Below are positions 22,841 through 33,516 of a stretch of 64,000 nt of DNA, piece by piece. A program made the position numbers and the translations under genes. Origin of the DNA: Lytechinus pictus (Eukaryota; Echinodermata; Echinoidea; Temnopleuroida; Toxopneustidae); NCBI RefSeq assembly GCF_037042905.1, contig NC_087246.1:36512001-36576000 (forward strand), read 5' to 3'. The notes under the pieces are model-generated. The model was not told where the DNA came from, did not search any database, and was given only the letters and a program-made list of their open reading frames with translations. Numbering within the stretch: position 1 is the stretch's first letter; the number at the start of each line of letters is the position of its first letter.

Positions 22841-23623
22841 TTAGTTTGCTTTGTGTGATCGAGCGCCTTTGGAAAGTTGATTCATGATTTTGCCCCCCCC
22901 CCCCCAATCTGAAAAAAAGGATGGACGCCCCTGTGTGTGTATATATATAGTTAAGAAAAAAATCATTTGTATCTCAATTAATATACAAAAATAATGGCCT
23001 CATCGCAATAAAAGTGTAAGTACACGAGATTTTGAAATCGCACATAACATAAATATGTGTTACTTTATGCTTGTTTCTTTCTTTAATAAGTTTCTAAATC
23101 TCTCTCTCTATATGTTTTAAAAAGATTATATGTTTAAATTGATGTATATTTTCTGTTATAATGAGATATGTTTAAGTGAACTTCAGGGAATGGTCGTACA
23201 CAGCAAGGGGGAAGGGGGGGGGCAAATTCCTGATCAGCTGTTGTGAAAACACATTTTTTCCTTAACATTTCATGAAAATTATGAAAAATGTGCAAATGTG
23301 AGATGTGCACCAAATACTTTTATAGCTCGGTCCGTTTACTCTATCGTTTTTATTTATTTTTTTTTTCAAAAATATGTTCGAGTCTTGCCCCCCCCCCCGA
23401 AGATATTATCCTATATTTTGAAAAGAGTATTTGACAGGGTCAGACTTTACCCCTTTTCAACATTTTCTTTTATGGCGCCGGTGAAGTGTAAAAATATGTG
23501 CGCCGCTCGGCAGTGCGCCCCCCCCTTTCGCCAAAAGCTGGATCCGCCTATGGCACTCTAGTACTAATTCACGCACACACGTGGCGGAATTTAAAATTCC
23601 CGCCTCTCCCACCGCACCCAATA

Positions 23624-25028
23624 TGGCGTCGACTTCCGCTCCGGAAGTCGACCCTTTTGACATGGACGAGGATGTCCGGACTGTCACGTATAAAAAACGC
23701 CAAAATAAACGCAAACGTGAAGGAAGTCTGGCGGTAGAATCTATCTCGCTCAGAGCGGACTCCTCTTCCAGCGATTCTGAATCACGAAATACTGACTACA
23801 AAACAAAACCCCCTCTCCTAACCGCAGCACTTTCATTCATAGCACCAATCATCTGAAAACTCTAATTGTCCCAATCGACAAGAAAAAATCATTGAAGAAT
23901 GTAAACCCAAAAGATATTGCGAAGTCAATTAAAGAATGTGTTGGTTTGTCTCCTATTGAGCGGATCAACCATGTGTACGCTGGAATTCTAGTCCAATGTA
24001 AAAACGAAAAACAACATCGAAGCCTACAGCAAATCCAGTCAATTGGTAATATTCCGGTAAAAGTCCAAGAGAAAGCTGTTGGCGCTAGAGGAATAATCTC
24101 AAGAATCCCTATAGATATGACAGATAAAGAAATAGAAGAAGAATTGAAACACCAAAATGTAATAGCAGCAAAAAGAAAGATGTCAAAAAGAACTGGAAAT
24201 AATGAAAACGATTACCAACCCATTTTCGTCCCAACTAGGAGTGTTATTTTAACATTTAATAAGCAACTTCCAGAAAATATTACAATGTGTTTTCAATCAT
24301 TTAAAGTTGCACTTTATATTCCGCCAGTATCTAGGTGTTACAGATGCCAAATGTTTGGGCACACAGTTGTTCAATGTAGATCTAAATTGAGATGTGTAAG
24401 ATGTGGAGAACCACACTCTTTCAATGAATGTCCAAGAAAAGACAATCCAGGCTGCCCAAACTGCGGAGAGGCACACTCCGCTGCCTACAACGGATGTAAA
24501 GAAGCAAAAAAGGCGAAGCAAGTTCAGAGAATTAAATATGAAAGTAAATTAACATACGCTCAAGCTACGAAAGTTTGGGGCGAAAGGCAAAACCAATCTG
24601 TTCCTAACTCAAATCCAATCCCAGAACAGGTTCACCAAGATCCCCCACAACAGGGCTCTCATCGACCTCATCAACCCATTAGGCCTTCCGAACTCCAATC
24701 CAATAGAGCTCCCCCATCCAACAGCGCTCCCCCAACCCAAACTTCAAGTAGATCTATACCCCCACCTTACGAAGCACCGAGGAAAGTTCCATCTAGCACA
24801 TACTTGAACCCCCAGAGTCTAGATATTGAAAATGATGTGAACAACCCCCCAACAGAGATGTTACCAACAACAGAAGCATGTGAGAGGTTGATAATTTCCA
24901 TAGTTGAATTATTGAAATCTTTTTCCAAAGATATAAGTGAAAAGAATATCATTCACCTAATTAAGGTGTCATCAGAAAGACTTATACTCAGGGGCTCAGG
25001 CCCAGTTCAGCCTGACGACCAGAGCTAG
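23624..25028 (+). pseudogene. LINE ORF1, nucleic-acid-binding protein, frameshifted
   Basis: ORF1 starts at an ATG (MASTSAPEVDPFDMDED) and contains a basic patch (KKRQNKRKRE). The frame must change at about 23800-23850: the first frame ends at 23856, while the second is open from upstream of 23880 to 25028. The second part holds three zinc knuckles in a row, CYRCQMFGHTVVQC, CVRCGEPHSFNEC and CPNCGEAHSAAYNGC, followed by a proline/serine-rich tail. Known I-type ORF1 proteins coat the element RNA. The single frameshift marks this copy as inactive. Confidence 0.85.
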
Positions 25029-25217
25029 TTCTATTACATCATTATTAGCTGTGCTTTCCATTATTCAGTGGAACGCACAAGGTCTACCAGCTCATGGAGC
25101 TGAGCTCTTGAAATTTGTCAATAGCAAAAATAAAGCAAATGAAATAGTCCATCTTATTTGTGTACAAGAAACGTGGTTTAATGACAATATTAATTTATAC
25201 TTTCCAGAATATACCTG

Positions 25218-26049
25218 CACTGTAAAAAAAATCTTTGAATCAGTAGTTAACACTTAATGTATTTAAGTAGAATTTACAATTTGTAATTATTTTTCGTTGT
25301 TTTTAAGTAGTTTCAACTTGTCTTTTAATTTACTTGATTTACTTGATTTATTTGGGTTCAATATACATTTAAGAAAATTCACGTATTGATAGCTTGCTTT
25401 GATTGAGTAAATCTAACTCAATTAGGCAAAGATGATTGTTACTTATAAAATCATGTTGAATGTACTTATATTTTTCAATTAACGCCATATTTAAATAATG
25501 CATGAATATTCATTAGAGCAAGTAAATGTTTTTTTTTTAAATAACTGTCATATCTATTTGTGTTTGAAATTGTTTTGGATAAGGGTGTGCTAACTATTGT
25601 ATTCTTTTGTTGAATCAATGAAAAGGCAATATTAAATAGTCATTTAGCAGAAAATTATTCTCACTGTTTTATTTGTAAGAATGAAACGATCGCGTATAAA
25701 TATAAATGTCAGTACCTATACATGTACAGGTAAGTGACAATTCACAAAGTCTAATATTTGGATAAAACATGTCTAAAATGAAAATGATGCCACCAAAAGT
25801 GGGACGATGGGGGAGCGGACTTTCGAATCACGAAAGTCCACTCCCCCATTTGATATTTTCAAATATTTTGTTGATTGTTTTACTTAATTGAATTAAGTTA
25901 TTGTAACTTAATTTTCTTGAGTAAAATGGAAGCAAAGAAAATAAGTAAATTTTACTTAAAACTGCCAAAGTCATAAATACTTGAAAAAATTAAGGCAATT
26001 TTTTGCCACAATTTTATTAAGTAATTTCTACTAATTTTTTTTTACAGTG
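25218..26049. mobile_element. MITE inserted in the LINE endonuclease
   Basis: Termini CACTGTAAAAAAA / TTTTTTTACAGTG bound 832 bp that interrupt the endonuclease reading frame between the EYTC and IPQNRH segments. Only a TG dinucleotide appears duplicated, so the target size is ambiguous (2-3 bp). A hairpin of ATGGGGGAGCGGACTTTCG with its near-inverse lies at 25807-25849. TTAAGTA-type motifs recur throughout. Non-coding. Confidence 0.8.
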
Positions 26050-28407
26050 TGTATCCCCCAAAATAGACACTCCCAATATCGAGGTGGATGTGCAATATAC
26101 ATTCATGATTCAATTCAATATGCCTACCCCTCAATAGAAACGGACCTAGAACTACAAATACTAGATATATATATTGAAGGTCTTACTTGTAGAATTGTTA
26201 ATTTTTATAATCCATGTAAACAACTAAACGATGATATAGTTAAAGAAATCAAACTGAGTATACTAGACCACGGCAATTATATAATAGTAGGAGATTTTAA
26301 TTCTCACAACACCCTGTGGGGAGGTGAAAGAACAGACCATAATGGGAAAATTATTGAAAATCTTATTAATGACACACATATGGTTCTTTTGAATGATGGA
26401 TCTGCCACAAGAATGGACCCGAGGAATGCCAAAACATCAGCTTTAGATCTCTCAATAACTTCACCTTCTTTAGCTGGCAAATGCGAATGGTCCACATCGC
26501 CAACCCAGTTCGGCAGTGATCATTATCCAATTTTTATTGATATAACTCTCGACAAATTACTGAATAATAATAAATTTATGCAAAAAGAAAAAGAGGATAT
26601 CAGATGGCCTTTCCGAACTATGAACTGGGCACTTTTTTCAGTTGAATGTGAAAAGGTTTTTAAGCATGCAGAAAACACTGAAGAAAATTCAGCTGAATTA
26701 TATGGTAAGTTTGTAGACAAAATCACTGGGGTGTTAAATAAAATTTCCCCCCAAAAGAAAAAACAACAGCGTAAGCCGATCCCTTGGTGGAATAAAGAGT
26801 GTTCGGATAAAATAAAGGAGAGAAATAAAGCCAAAAGGAAATTAAACCGAACAATATCTATTGAAAATTTGAATAATTTTTTGAAAAAGAAGGCGGAAGC
26901 GCAGAAAATTCTCCGTCGAAGTGAACAGCAATACTGGAATAATTTTTGTAAGAACCTTAATCGATTTGTCCCAGAATCCACTATTTGGAAGTGCATTAAA
27001 AGACTTAACGGTATACAATCCCATCCCAAGAGAATCCCAGTATTGAAAGACAAAGACACAATTGTCCAATCTGACCAAGACAAGGCAGATTTGTTTGGGA
27101 GATTCTTTCACACGATTTTTACCAAAAAAGCAACGGATTTCACTGAAAACAAACAGAAATCTATTTTCGAACAACATAAACAGAGGGAAAATAATAGACC
27201 AGAGGAAATAAACTCGCATGTCCTGAATGAGGAATTCAGTATTACAGAACTTAATAGAGCTATCGAAAAGAAAGGAAATTCTGCTCCGGGTAAGGATAAA
27301 ATACCTTATGTAGTATACCAAAACCTTCCTCTCGTAGCAAAAGAGTATTTACTTTTGCTCTTCAATTCGATTTTGGAATCTCAACAAATCCCATCCCAGC
27401 TTAAGCACTCAATAATGATCCCAATTTTAAAACATAATGGAAACGCAAGTGATACCTCATCATATCGGCCCATAGCCTTATCATCATGCTTGATAAAAAT
27501 CATGGAAACCATGATCAAGTCAAGGCTCGATTGGTTCCTCGAAAAACATGAAATATTACCATCCTTCATGAACGGTTTCAGAAGAAACCGGAGTGTCATA
27601 GATAGTATAGTGAACCTTGAGAACGACATTCAAAAGAGTATAAATAACAAGGAACATACATTAGCTATCTTTTTGGACATAAACAAAGCATATGATACGA
27701 TATGGATAGAAGGCCTATAATTCGTAAATTGAATGAAATAGGTATACAAGGTAACCTGCTTAGTTTTCTCCACAACTTTTTGAAAGGCCGCACTTATGAA
27801 GTACGTGTTGATAAGCAATTATCAAAAGAATTCAAGATGGATAGAGGTCTCCCCCAAGGTAGTATCCTCAGTCCCACACTTTTTAACATTATGTTACATG
27901 ATATCCCTACAGATCCCTCGATTAAAATTTCACTGTATGCCGATGACTGTGCAATATGGATCTCTGGCAGCAACATCCCTTTCATTACCAAGAAAATACA
28001 AAATTATCTGAATGTTCTATATGATTGGTTCTCCTCATGGGGCCTCCAGCTTTCCCAAAAGAAGACTATCCCCATACTTTTTACTAAGAGCAGAAAATTA
28101 TCTGAGATAAATCTTACTATAAATAGCATACCTTTAAAATGTGAAGATTCGCATCGCTTTTTAGGAATAATTTTTTATAAGAAACTTACCTGGACTCAAC
28201 ATATAGAGAACATTGCAACCAGATGTAAGAAAAAAATGAATATCCTCAGATGTTTAACTGGTACGTCATGGGGAAGCTCTTCTAAGTCCCTATTGATGAT
28301 ATATAGATCCTATATCCGATCCCTCCTGGACTACGGATGTGAGGCATATGATAGTGCTTCAGAAAGTGTTAAGAAAACTTTAGACTCAATACAATACCAA
28401 TCTTTAA

Positions 28408-28990
28408 AGGAGAATGAAACTCTTGGAGCAAGTTAGCTTTTGTGAAAGCAGAAAAATCAAAGAATAAGATCAACAAAACTTTGAGTAAAATAGGACTAGC
28501 AATAAAAGAGTTATGAGCATTTGAATGTTGAGATCACTAATGCTATGGAGATCCTCCCATTGGCAATGCGACCGAGATCTGTGATGTCACACACGTACAA
28601 CTCTCCCATTCGGACACTGAAAATATACCCCAAAACATCTCTTTTTGCTCATTCTAATCATATGACAAACGATTCATCAATGATATAATGTTGTGAAACC
28701 TCTGTACTTGTCATCTCATAAAGAAAACACCTAACCTTGTGATAGACTCTATAAAAGTGAGAATATAAGTGAAATAAGTACTAAAGTAATGAGGGAGTTG
28801 TACGTGTGTGATATCACAGATCTTGGTCGCATTGCCGATAGGAGGATCTACATGGCACTAGTTATCTCAATATTCAAATGCTCATAACTTTCTTATTATT
28901 CATTCAATCTTCCTCAAACTTTCAACAATATGTTTCTTTGATTTTTCTCTTTGATATGGATTCAGCTAGTTTCAAGGGTTTCATTCTCCT
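28408..28990. mobile_element. piggyBac-type MITE inserted in the LINE RT
   Basis: Termini AGGAGAATGAAACYC and the inverse bound 583 bp, flanked by TTAA (28404-28407 and 28991-28994). Counting one TTAA as target, the LINE frame continues exactly from one side to the other. Long subterminal inverted blocks (GTGATGTCACACACGTAC / GTACGTGTGTGATATCAC) are present. Confidence 0.9.
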
Positions 28991-30483
28991 TTAAGGATAT
29001 GTGCAGGTGCACTTCCACTTACCTCTTTAGCATCTCTACAAGTAGAAATGGGAGAAACTCCACTAGATCTCAGAAGACAACAGCTAGCTCATAAATTCAA
29101 ACATAGTATAGAACTTCAACCTAAGCATCCTCTTTTCTCAAGCTTACAACCTTGCTGGCAATATCAGTATATGGAAGGTAAGAATTGCAATAAACATTTC
29201 GGGTATCGAACAGCAAATTCGAATAATTACTTATGTATAGAAAAATTTAAACCCATAAATTTTCCCCCTTGGCTACTAACGAAACCAGTTATATCAACGG
29301 AACTGACAAACAAGGTAAGTAAATCAGATAATCCATTATTTTTGCTACAAACAAGCTTAGAAATTATTAATACGAAATGGAATAATCAGCTCCACATTTT
29401 TACTGATGGATCCAAAACACCCAAGGAAAGGCGCAGTTCTGCAGCATTTTGCGTTCCAGCATTCTCTTATCAACAATCAAAGAGATTGTCAGATGGTACT
29501 TCTATTTACAGGACCGAACTGGCAGGTATCATGCTGGCCCTTAATTGGCTACACCAGTTAGATAACATCTATGTAGGTACTGTTATTTTCACAGACTCCT
29601 TAAGTGCTTTACTGGCACTAAAGAATAACAAAGAAGAAAATTTCATTTCGGAAATACTATTAAGTTTGTCCCATCTAAAATTTTAAAATATTGATGTTAG
29701 TTTTGAATGGATCCCCTCCCACTGTGGAATAATGGGTAATGAACGTGCCGATTTTCACGCCAAAGCAGCTCTCAATAAACCCATAGAAATAACAAATCAC
29801 TTATGTACGTCCGAAGTGAATAACATTTTAAAGATAATTTCTTTTAATCAATGGCAGTCCAGATGGCAAAACTCCCCTAATACCCACTATAAAGTAATCC
29901 AAAGGTCGGTCTTACAAACACCGACTTGCTCATTAGAACGAGCAAGAGAAAAGATATTTCGTCGACTCCGATTAGGTCATATAGGACTAAATGAAGATCT
30001 CTGGCGAATGAAAATACACCCAACGGGACAGTGCAATTCATGTCCGGAGAAAGAAACAATTGAACACTACATTGTAAAATGCCCTAAGTATATAATTGAA
30101 AGGTCGATGCTTCTTGTCGAGGCAGACATCGCCGATCCCGAGGAAATCCTTAGGCTCCTGAATTCTTGGGACCCAGGTGTCCAAAATGCACTGGTTCGTT
30201 TCGTTCAAAGAACGAAACGCTTCCAAAAAGAATAATTCGATAGCAGGAAAGTTTTTTTTTTTTTTTTTTATCCGTGAAGGAAAGGGAGAAATATATCTAT
30301 TTGATTAGTATGTAATTATTTATTTGTTCATATAGGTACATATATGTGTATTTGTGTATATATATATATGTGTCATTTATATGAGTATGATGACCACATT
30401 AGACGATGGTTATTGTTCTGTTTGTTTTAGAATAAGATGTATCTCTCTTCCCTCTGGGTTATATTCCTTGTATTCAGTAGAGC

Positions 30484-30700
30484 TCATTATCATTTTGAAA
30501 AAAAAAAAAAAGAAAAAAAAAAAAGAAGAGAAAAGAGAAAAAACTGAGAAAGACAAAGGAAATAAAGAAAAAATAAAAGGGAAAAGAAAGGAAAAGGAAA
30601 GGAAGGAGGAAAAAAGAAAAGAAAAAAAAAGAAGAAAATGGAAGGAAGAGGAGAAGAAATGAAAGGAAAAAGAATAAAGATGAAGAAATTGAAGAAAAAA
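30484..30700. repeat. purine-rich low-complexity tract in LINE 3' region
   Basis: About 215 bp of nearly pure A/G (AAAAGAAAAG, GGAAAGGAAG types). It generates spurious lysine-rich (+) and phenylalanine-rich (-) open frames. It follows a T17-18 run at about 30252. Confidence 0.9.
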
Positions 30701-31140
30701 AAATGTATATGCATGTGTGTGTATATACATATATATTTTTTTTACTAACTCGATCATATCCATCTAACTTACAACCTTGATTTAACAATGCACCATTTCA
30801 TTTATAAAAGCCCTCATTTTGGATGCCCCCATAAATTTCGAATAATCCGAACCTCCCCATATCAAATTTTATATTTTCTCTTTACAAAACAAAACAGACA
30901 TACATGTATTTGATTGGTAATTATATGCGAGATCATTTCACGGGAAAAGACTCTTTAACAGTTTATTGCTCTATTTCTTTTCCGAGTTTCAAGACTATAG
31001 AGTATCCCAAAGGGAGCCCCCTGTCTACACCGGAGAGACAGGACGATGTCTGGACGGTGTCGTTAGAAGGGACGGGATCATGCGGTAACCTGTAAGATAC
31101 GATAGCCTTTATAATAATAAAAATTATTATTAAAAAACAA

Positions 31141-32128
31141 AAAACAAAAACAAACAAAGAAAGGAGAGGAACGATTATAAAGGACACGTCAAAGAAAAGA
31201 AAGAAAATAATAGTTGACCAAACGAGTTGGCGGTAATAGTCAAATATGACTGGTCGCCATTAATTTCCAACAAACAACAACATGTGGGGGGGGGTCAAGG
31301 TTGTCGCACCCCCACACACCCCTTTAGCGACGGCCCTGCATGCAACCCCTCCCACAATTTATAGTCAATAATAATTTCCCCTGTCATCCGTTTAACGCTG
31401 GTACATAATAAACAATAGGCCTATTGGTTTCCCAGCTGCGCTCCGATCAGATTGTGACTTGGATATTCATATCCTAGCCTTGAGGACTCCGTGATGATAT
31501 TTTTAAAGTATTTTTACATATATATTTTACATCACTTTTACATCCGTGATGTGTATATGTACAAATACTGTCTTTAAAAATATCAACACGGAGACCTCAA
31601 GGCTATTCATATCCAGTTTAAAAGCACAAGTCGAATTTTGCATTGACCATTAGGCATATATGAAGAACAGCATAAATTATAAATGAAAAATAAGAAGATT
31701 TGTCATATACTTACTCTTCTCACCCCTTCCACAAGCACGTGCAATACAAGAACTTGATCAGAGTTGAACAGGTCCAGTACATAGGTTATATTTATTCATG
31801 GTTTGTTATTCACCCGAGAATCTATACCCGTGTGTTCTTTCTTCCAGACGCCGTTTCTGAACTATTGGACCGAGCAGGTTCACAATAGCATTTGAACCCG
31901 CCTTATTCATCGATAATGATCAATATGAAACAGACAAACAGAGAGAGCGAGAGAAAACCCTCGATCGCCCGACAGGCAGACGAACTTTGTCACTGTCCAT
32001 ACCGGAAGGGGGCGTGGTCAGGATACAGAATGCGCCACATTCTCAACACACTCCCACTGCACACGGTGTTGGGAATAAAAAAAATGGAGTTACCTCCACG
32101 GTAGTATATATGAGCATTTGTAGATTAA
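31141..32128. other. intergenic, short repeats only
   Basis: Contains the 31475-31605 element, G-run scraps near 31285-31340 (ending in GCGACGGCCCTG, like the ends of other elements here), and one TAGGCCTA near 31417. No gene was recognised. Confidence 0.4.
31475..31605. mobile_element. Mutator-like MITE with perfect 9-bp duplication
   Basis: Termini TAGCCTTGAGG / CCTCAAGGCTA enclose 131 bp and are flanked by perfect TTCATATCC duplications (31466-31474 and 31606-31614). Subterminal blocks ATATTTTTAAAG / CTTTAAAAATAT continue the inverted repeat. It shares the TAG...CTA ends and 9-bp duplication with 12531-12708. Confidence 0.8.
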
Positions 32129-32724
32129 AGGACAAGTCCGCCCAACAAAAAGTTGATTTGGATAAACAGAGAGATATCAAACAAGCATGACACTGAAAAG
32201 TTCATCAAAATCGGATGTAAAATAAGAAAGTTATGATATTTTAAAGTTTCGCTTTAATTTCATAGACCAGTTATGCGCATTATGGTTGCTATGCAAATGA
32301 GGAGACTGATGGCGTCATCCACTCACTATTTCTTTTGTATTTTATTACATGAAATATGAAGTATTCTAATTTTCTCCTCATTGTCAAGTGAAACAACAAT
32401 TAATTCCTCCCCGAACATGTGGAATTACCATTAATACTATATGGTTCAGTCAACTTGGTCCTTATTATCAAATCTGTAAAAAATTAAATATTGTATAATT
32501 CAAACAATAAAGAAACAAAAGAAATAGCGAGTGATGGACATCGTCGACTGACTGATTTGCATGACACTGAATTGTGCATATCACTGTTTTGTGAAAATAA
32601 GCGAAACTTTAAAATGCCATAACTTTCTTATTTTACATCCGATTTTGATGAAATTTTCAGCATTATGTGAGTTTGATTTTTCTCTATTTATTCAAATCAA
32701 CATTTTCTGGGGTGGACTTGACCT
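32129..32724. mobile_element. piggyBac-type MITE, AGGWCAAGTCCRCCCCA family
   Basis: Termini AGGACAAGTCCGCCC / GGGGTGGACTTGACCT bound 596 bp, flanked by TTAA (32125-32128, 32725-32728). Subterminal blocks TTCATCAAAATCGGATGTAA, ATAAGAAAGTTATGA and TTTAAAGTTTCGC occur inverted at the two ends. Related copies: 40055-40380, about 49779-50486 and 45829-46413. Confidence 0.88.
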
Positions 32725-33516
32725 TTAAGAGGGTAGCTACATCCCCCCTTTTTTGTAGGGAAGGGGGTTGTAGCTGCTTGAAAATTTGCATATAGGTGCC
32801 ACCGAATATGATTCACATCGTGCCCCCCCCGCAAGAAAATGGATTAACAAAAAAGTAAGTAGAACGATTTAAACCGGCTTCAACTGTTTCTGGACGGTTT
32901 TTGTCGGTTTAAACCGATTTAGAGTGATCTAGGAAGGTATAAAACTGGTTTTGGTCAGTCTTAGCGCCGATCAACAGGTGATGCACCATGTATATCAGTC
33001 TTCACAAAACCTTCACAGAAAGTATTCTTGTGAAAAAACAATTTGATTTAATTTAATATAATTTGTGACCAAACTGTCATCAAGTACACATTTCATTCAC
33101 AATCATATATACAGAACACATGGTAATTGGAGCTTTATCAAAATGGTAATCGAGGTTAGCCTCAAAGTAAATAAGATATGTCACTATCATCATTCAAACA
33201 ATCTAAAATACAATGCATTATTCATATATCATTATCAATTCTGTATTCTTGTGACTATTTCAGATAATTCCCGTCATCTTTTAAAATACCACCGCCCCGT
33301 CTTGCAAAGAGTTGTGATTGATCTAATCAACCCCAACTATGGATATCAGTCAATGCCATCTTCAAACAGGAAATGTAAAGACGTCCTTATGGAAACAAAA
33401 GGCACAATGAATTGCCATGACACTGATGCATGCATGAGTCTACATCATAATTAGCGAATATCTAGAGTTTATATGGTATTCAGAGGTCTTGGGAACATTT
33501 TAAGCATATTAACGAT
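32725..33516. other. intergenic 3' of UGT-C
   Basis: A stretch at about 32868-32960 repeats AAACCGGTT-like words (TTTAAACCG, CGGTTT). A short C run lies near 32822. No gene was recognised; open frames here lack family similarity. Confidence 0.35.

Larger units (their letters stand above)
20899..23552. mobile_element. candidate 2.65-kb TIR element carrying GGCGCC satellite
   Basis: The left end, CGGCGGATCCAG followed by a G run and GCGC, is mirrored at the right end by GCGCCCCCCC...CTGGATCCGCCTATG. The flanks GCACTCAT (20891-20898) and GCACTCTA (23553-23560) match at 6 of 8 positions, suggesting a hAT-type 8-bp duplication. The ends could also belong to two separate elements of one family. 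The interior is almost entirely tandem repeat (21186-22180 and 22310-22840), with no transposase recognised. Confidence 0.5.
25051..30235 (+). pseudogene. LINE ORF2, endonuclease/RT/RNase H, multiply broken
   Basis: Segments 25051-25217, 26050-27720, 27702-28407, 28991-29686 and 29687-30235 together cover one polyprotein. The APE endonuclease shows IIQWNAQGL, ICVQETW, GDFNSHNTLWGG and SDHYPIF. The RT shows SSYRPIALSS, NGFRRNRSV, FLDINKAYDTIW, GLPQGSILSPTLFN and LYADDCAIW. RNase H shows FTDGSK, YRTELAGI, FTDSLSAL and HCGIMGNERAD. A C-terminal CNSCPEKETIEHYIVKC motif ends it. Breaks: an insertion after EYTC (25218-26049), a frameshift near 27712-27720, an insertion at 28408-28990, and an in-frame TAA at 29684-29686. 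Described only; not restored. Confidence 0.9.
23553..31140 (+). mobile_element. broken I/Nimb-like non-LTR retrotransposon
   Basis: A nearly full-length LINE with ORF1 (three CCHC knuckles) and ORF2 (APE endonuclease, reverse transcriptase, RNase H, C-terminal Cys/His motif). This domain order, with RNase H, is typical of the I superfamily. The 5' end is placed just after the preceding element. The 3' end is inferred from an ATAATAATAAA-type tail at about 31108-31130, similar to the TAA tail of I elements. Two short elements interrupt it (25218-26049 and 28408-28990). With frameshifts and an in-frame stop, it cannot encode its own mobilisation. Confidence 0.85.

Noticed and set aside
24767-27321. 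Minus-strand open frames opposite the LINE
   Set aside because: Shadows of the plus-strand ORF1/ORF2 coding sequence.
30354-30788. Lysine/glutamate-rich and phenylalanine-rich open frames
   Set aside because: By-products of a low-complexity A/G tract in the LINE 3' region.
33065-33454. 129-residue open frame upstream of the UGT-C last exon
   Set aside because: No family similarity, low-complexity composition and no splice context.
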